IMG/VR virus record: IMGVR_UViG_3300009550_000035
Coordinates: 1 to 33,143 of that record
Length of the DNA stretch: 33,143 nucleotides
DNA from: a virus
Reading direction: 5' to 3' (one strand)
Of this stretch, positions 31,643 through 33,143 are shown piece after piece (position 1 is the first letter of the stretch; every line of letters begins with the position of its first letter). Below the pieces are notes generated by a model. That model did no database searches, was not told where the DNA came from, and worked only from the letters and a program-made list of their open reading frames with translations. A program made the position numbers and the translations under genes.

Positions 31643-33143
31643 TTATGGAGTACTAAATGTTGTAAGCATTTTTCTACAATGTAAACTATATTCTCTAATA
31701 GTAATTGCAGGGTTACCGTTAGGGTTACGAATTTCCATTGCTACACCATCACCTGGTTTAAAAGTTACATAAGCTCTACCCGTATACCATGCACATTGTC
31801 CAGCTCCACTAATATATCTTACTTCAGCATCTTCCAATGTATTACCACTAAAATCTACAAGATTTAAACGAGCAGATCCACCAGGCAGTGGGCTTGTTGT
31901 TTCGATAAGAACACTAAATGTTGTTTCTACTATTAAATTTCCAGCTGTTTTATTTTTAATAGAATCAGTTTTTCCTGTACCAACACTAAAAGTATCATCA
32001 TGTTCTAAATCATTATTTAATACAGCATCATCAATATATTTAGTTCCATAAATTGGAGTATCTACAGCCAAACCTGTACCGTTAGCAGGAATAGTCTGAG
32101 TACCGGTATTTTGAATAATAGAAGGATCTGTCCAAAGTGTACTTGATCCACTTCCAGTTGCACCTTGTAAACCAATACCTTGTGGACCAGTTCCACCAAT
32201 AAAACCAGTGGCACCTTGGCTTCCAGTAGCACCTATTTTTCCAACTCCTCCTTGATTACCTACAGCTCCTTGAGAACCTTGATTACCTGCAGCTCCTTGA
32301 TTACCATCAGCTCCTTGTTTACCTACAGCTCCATTTGCTCCTTGATTACCTATAGCTCCTTGATTACCATCAGCTCCTTGTTTACCAACTGGACCACCTG
32401 AACCTGTAGCACCTTGATTACCTATATCACCTTTTGCACCAGTTGCTCCTTGTAAACCAGTAGCACCTTGTTTACCTACAAACCCTTGATTACCTACAGC
32501 TCCTTGAGCTCCTTGATTACCTACTGCTCCTTGAGCACCTTGATTACCTGCGGCTCCCTGAGCTCCCTGATTACCTACAGCTCCAGTAGCTCCTTGATTA
32601 CCTTTTACACCTTGAGTACCATCAGCTCCTTGTTTACCTACAGCTCCAGTAGCTCCTTGATTACCTACGGCACCTTGATTACCGGTTGCACCTTGATTAC
32701 CTATAGCTCCAGTAGCTCCTTGATTACCAATAACACCAGGTTCTCCTGTTGCCCCTTCAGAACCTTGTTTACCAATAGCACCTTGATTACCTATAGCACC
32801 AGTAGCTCCTTGATTACCTATAGCTCCTTGATTACCAGTAACACCACTTGCTCCTTGTCCACCTAATGCACCTTGTCCACCAGTAGCTCCTTGTAAACCT
32901 GCAGCACCTTGAGTTCCTGTTGCACCATTACCTCCTTGTTCTCCTTGAGTTCCTGTTGCACCTTGTAAACCAATACCTCCTTGGCTACCTTTTGCACCTT
33001 GAGTTCCTGTTGATCCAGTTAAACCTTGATTACCTACGGCTCCAGTAGAACCTTGTAAACCAGTTCCACCAACTCCACTTGCTCCTTGGCCACCTAATGC
33101 ACCTTGTCCACCAGTAGCTCCTTGTAAACCTGCAGCACCTTGA
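31643..33143 (-). CDS. Collagen-like fibre protein with C-terminal beta domain, 5'-truncated by window edge
   Basis: I read the minus frame from the right edge to the TAA at 31643-31645: 499 codons with no stop and no ATG, so the start is outside the window. The apparent start at 32071 is an internal TTG. Residues up to about position 32150 are Gly-X-Y repeats, about 110 triplets, dominated by [12 protein letters not shown] and G-K-Q. Proline is almost absent (GEPG, GPVG, GPQG only). A few interruptions of the triplet register are visible (for example GVGGTGLQG). The C-terminal segment of about 168 residues (from [10 protein letters not shown] to KMLTTFSTP) has a beta-rich pattern resembling the trimerising C1q/TNF-like or head-fibre knob domains that often cap collagen stalks. 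It is probably a head or tail fibre. Confidence 0.82.
   Translation of the reverse strand, partial: QGAAGLQGATGGQGALGGQGASGVGGTGLQGSTGAVGNQGLTGSTGTQGAKGSQGGIGLQGATGTQGEQGGNGATGTQGAAGLQGATGGQGALGGQGASGVTGNQGAIGNQGATGAIGNQGAIGKQGSEGATGEPGVIGNQGATGAIGNQGATGNQGAVGNQGATGAVGKQGADGTQGVKGNQGATGAVGNQGAQGAAGNQGAQGAVGNQGAQGAVGNQGFVGKQGATGLQGATGAKGDIGNQGATGSGGPVGKQGADGNQGAIGNQGANGAVGKQGADGNQGAAGNQGSQGAVGNQGGVGKIGATGSQGATGFIGGTGPQGIGLQGATGSGSSTLWTDPSIIQNTGTQTIPANGTGLAVDTPIYGTKYIDDAVLNNDLEHDDTFSVGTGKTDSIKNKTAGNLIVETTFSVLIETTSPLPGGSARLNLVDFSGNTLEDAEVRYISGAGQCAWYTGRAYVTFKPGDGVAMEIRNPNGNPAITIREYSLHCRKMLTTFSTP
32844..32912. repeat. 69-nt direct repeat, copy 1
   Basis: This segment of the collagen-like gene matches 33075-33143 with a single mismatch (T against G in the CCTTG[T/G]CC stretch). 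The spacing is 231 nt. The encoded segment includes [15 protein letters not shown]. The second copy reaches the window edge, so the true repeat may be longer. Confidence 0.85.
33075..33143. repeat. 69-nt direct repeat, copy 2 (may continue past the edge)
   Basis: This is the partner of 32844-32912, with one mismatch. Because it ends exactly at the last base of the window, its right boundary is not defined. Confidence 0.82.

Larger units (their letters stand above)
32150..33143 (-). repeat. Collagen-like Gly-X-Y coding repeat, Pro-poor
   Basis: About 110 tandem 9-nt units encode Gly-X-Y. The commonest pattern alternates G-N-Q with G-A-[TVIQ], giving G-N-Q-G-A-x-G hexapeptides. The coding DNA keeps GGT/GGA glycine codons and CAA glutamine, so near-identical 18-nt blocks recur many times (ATTACC-type motifs on the plus strand). 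The plus-strand open frames over this region are only an artefact of the repeat. Confidence 0.85.

Noticed and set aside
31643-32071. A separate 142-aa gene starting at 32071
   Set aside because: The start is an in-frame TTG. The frame is open upstream through the collagen repeat to the window edge, so this is the C-terminal domain of the larger fibre.
32180-32866. Open frames on the plus strand opposite the collagen-like gene (Ser/Leu/Thr/Tyr-rich products)
   Set aside because: They are the antisense reading of the Gly-X-Y repeat, with a repeated composition that mirrors the codon repeat, and no independent start signals.
1-33143. A prophage or integrated element
   Set aside because: No integrase, attachment-like direct repeats or host genes are visible; the window is uniformly phage structural.

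Overview
The window is a 33 kb piece of the virion-morphogenesis region of a large, AT-rich, contractile-tailed (myovirus) phage. Every gene I can support lies on the minus strand, so transcription runs from the right edge to the left. Genes abut, overlap by 1-16 nt, or are separated by less than 100 nt. I see no integrase, transposase, tRNA, rRNA, CRISPR array or host housekeeping gene. Most start codons follow A/T-rich leaders with no recognisable Shine-Dalgarno sequence (AGGA-like exceptions before 16773 and 21231). This is typical of Bacteroidota and their phages, so a Bacteroidota host is my best guess, but it is an inference.

Layout in transcription order. (1) 33143-31643: 3' part of a long collagen-like fibre gene (Gly-X-Y stalk plus a C-terminal domain of about 165 residues); its start is off the window. 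(2) 31592-29372: five small genes of unknown function. (3) 29346-22509: central baseplate and tail-tube-junction genes: a 597-aa protein with a tube-junction-like C-terminus, a gp53/LysM-like protein, a gp27-like hub, a 478-aa probable tube-fold protein, a gp5-like OB-fold spike without lysozyme, and a Pro/Gly-rich 200-aa protein. (4) 22413-19939: two genes that do not look structural: a four-S1-domain protein split by a frameshift, and a glutamine-synthetase-like amidoligase fused to pentapeptide repeats. (5) 19931-16504: baseplate wedge genes (287-aa structural protein, gp25-like, gp6-like, 89-aa protein). (6) 16497-928: very large wedge-periphery proteins of 1374, 704, 1287 and 1574 aa, with a 214-aa fibre-like protein between the first two. 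(7) 917-1: 5' part of a second collagen-containing fibre gene that runs off the left edge.

The structural genes together would build a baseplate. The gp5/gp27-like hub and spike sit at the centre under the tube, capped by the tube-fold proteins. The gp53/gp25/gp6-like wedges surround them, and the giant proteins plus fibres form the outer, host-contacting layer. The order gp25-gp6-(large wedge protein) matches T4, but the peripheral proteins are much larger and not recognisably T4-like.

The most unusual content is the amidoligase-pentapeptide fusion and the neighbouring S1-domain protein inside the baseplate operon. A recurrent AATATATAATAAAA-like motif before several genes is a candidate phage late promoter.
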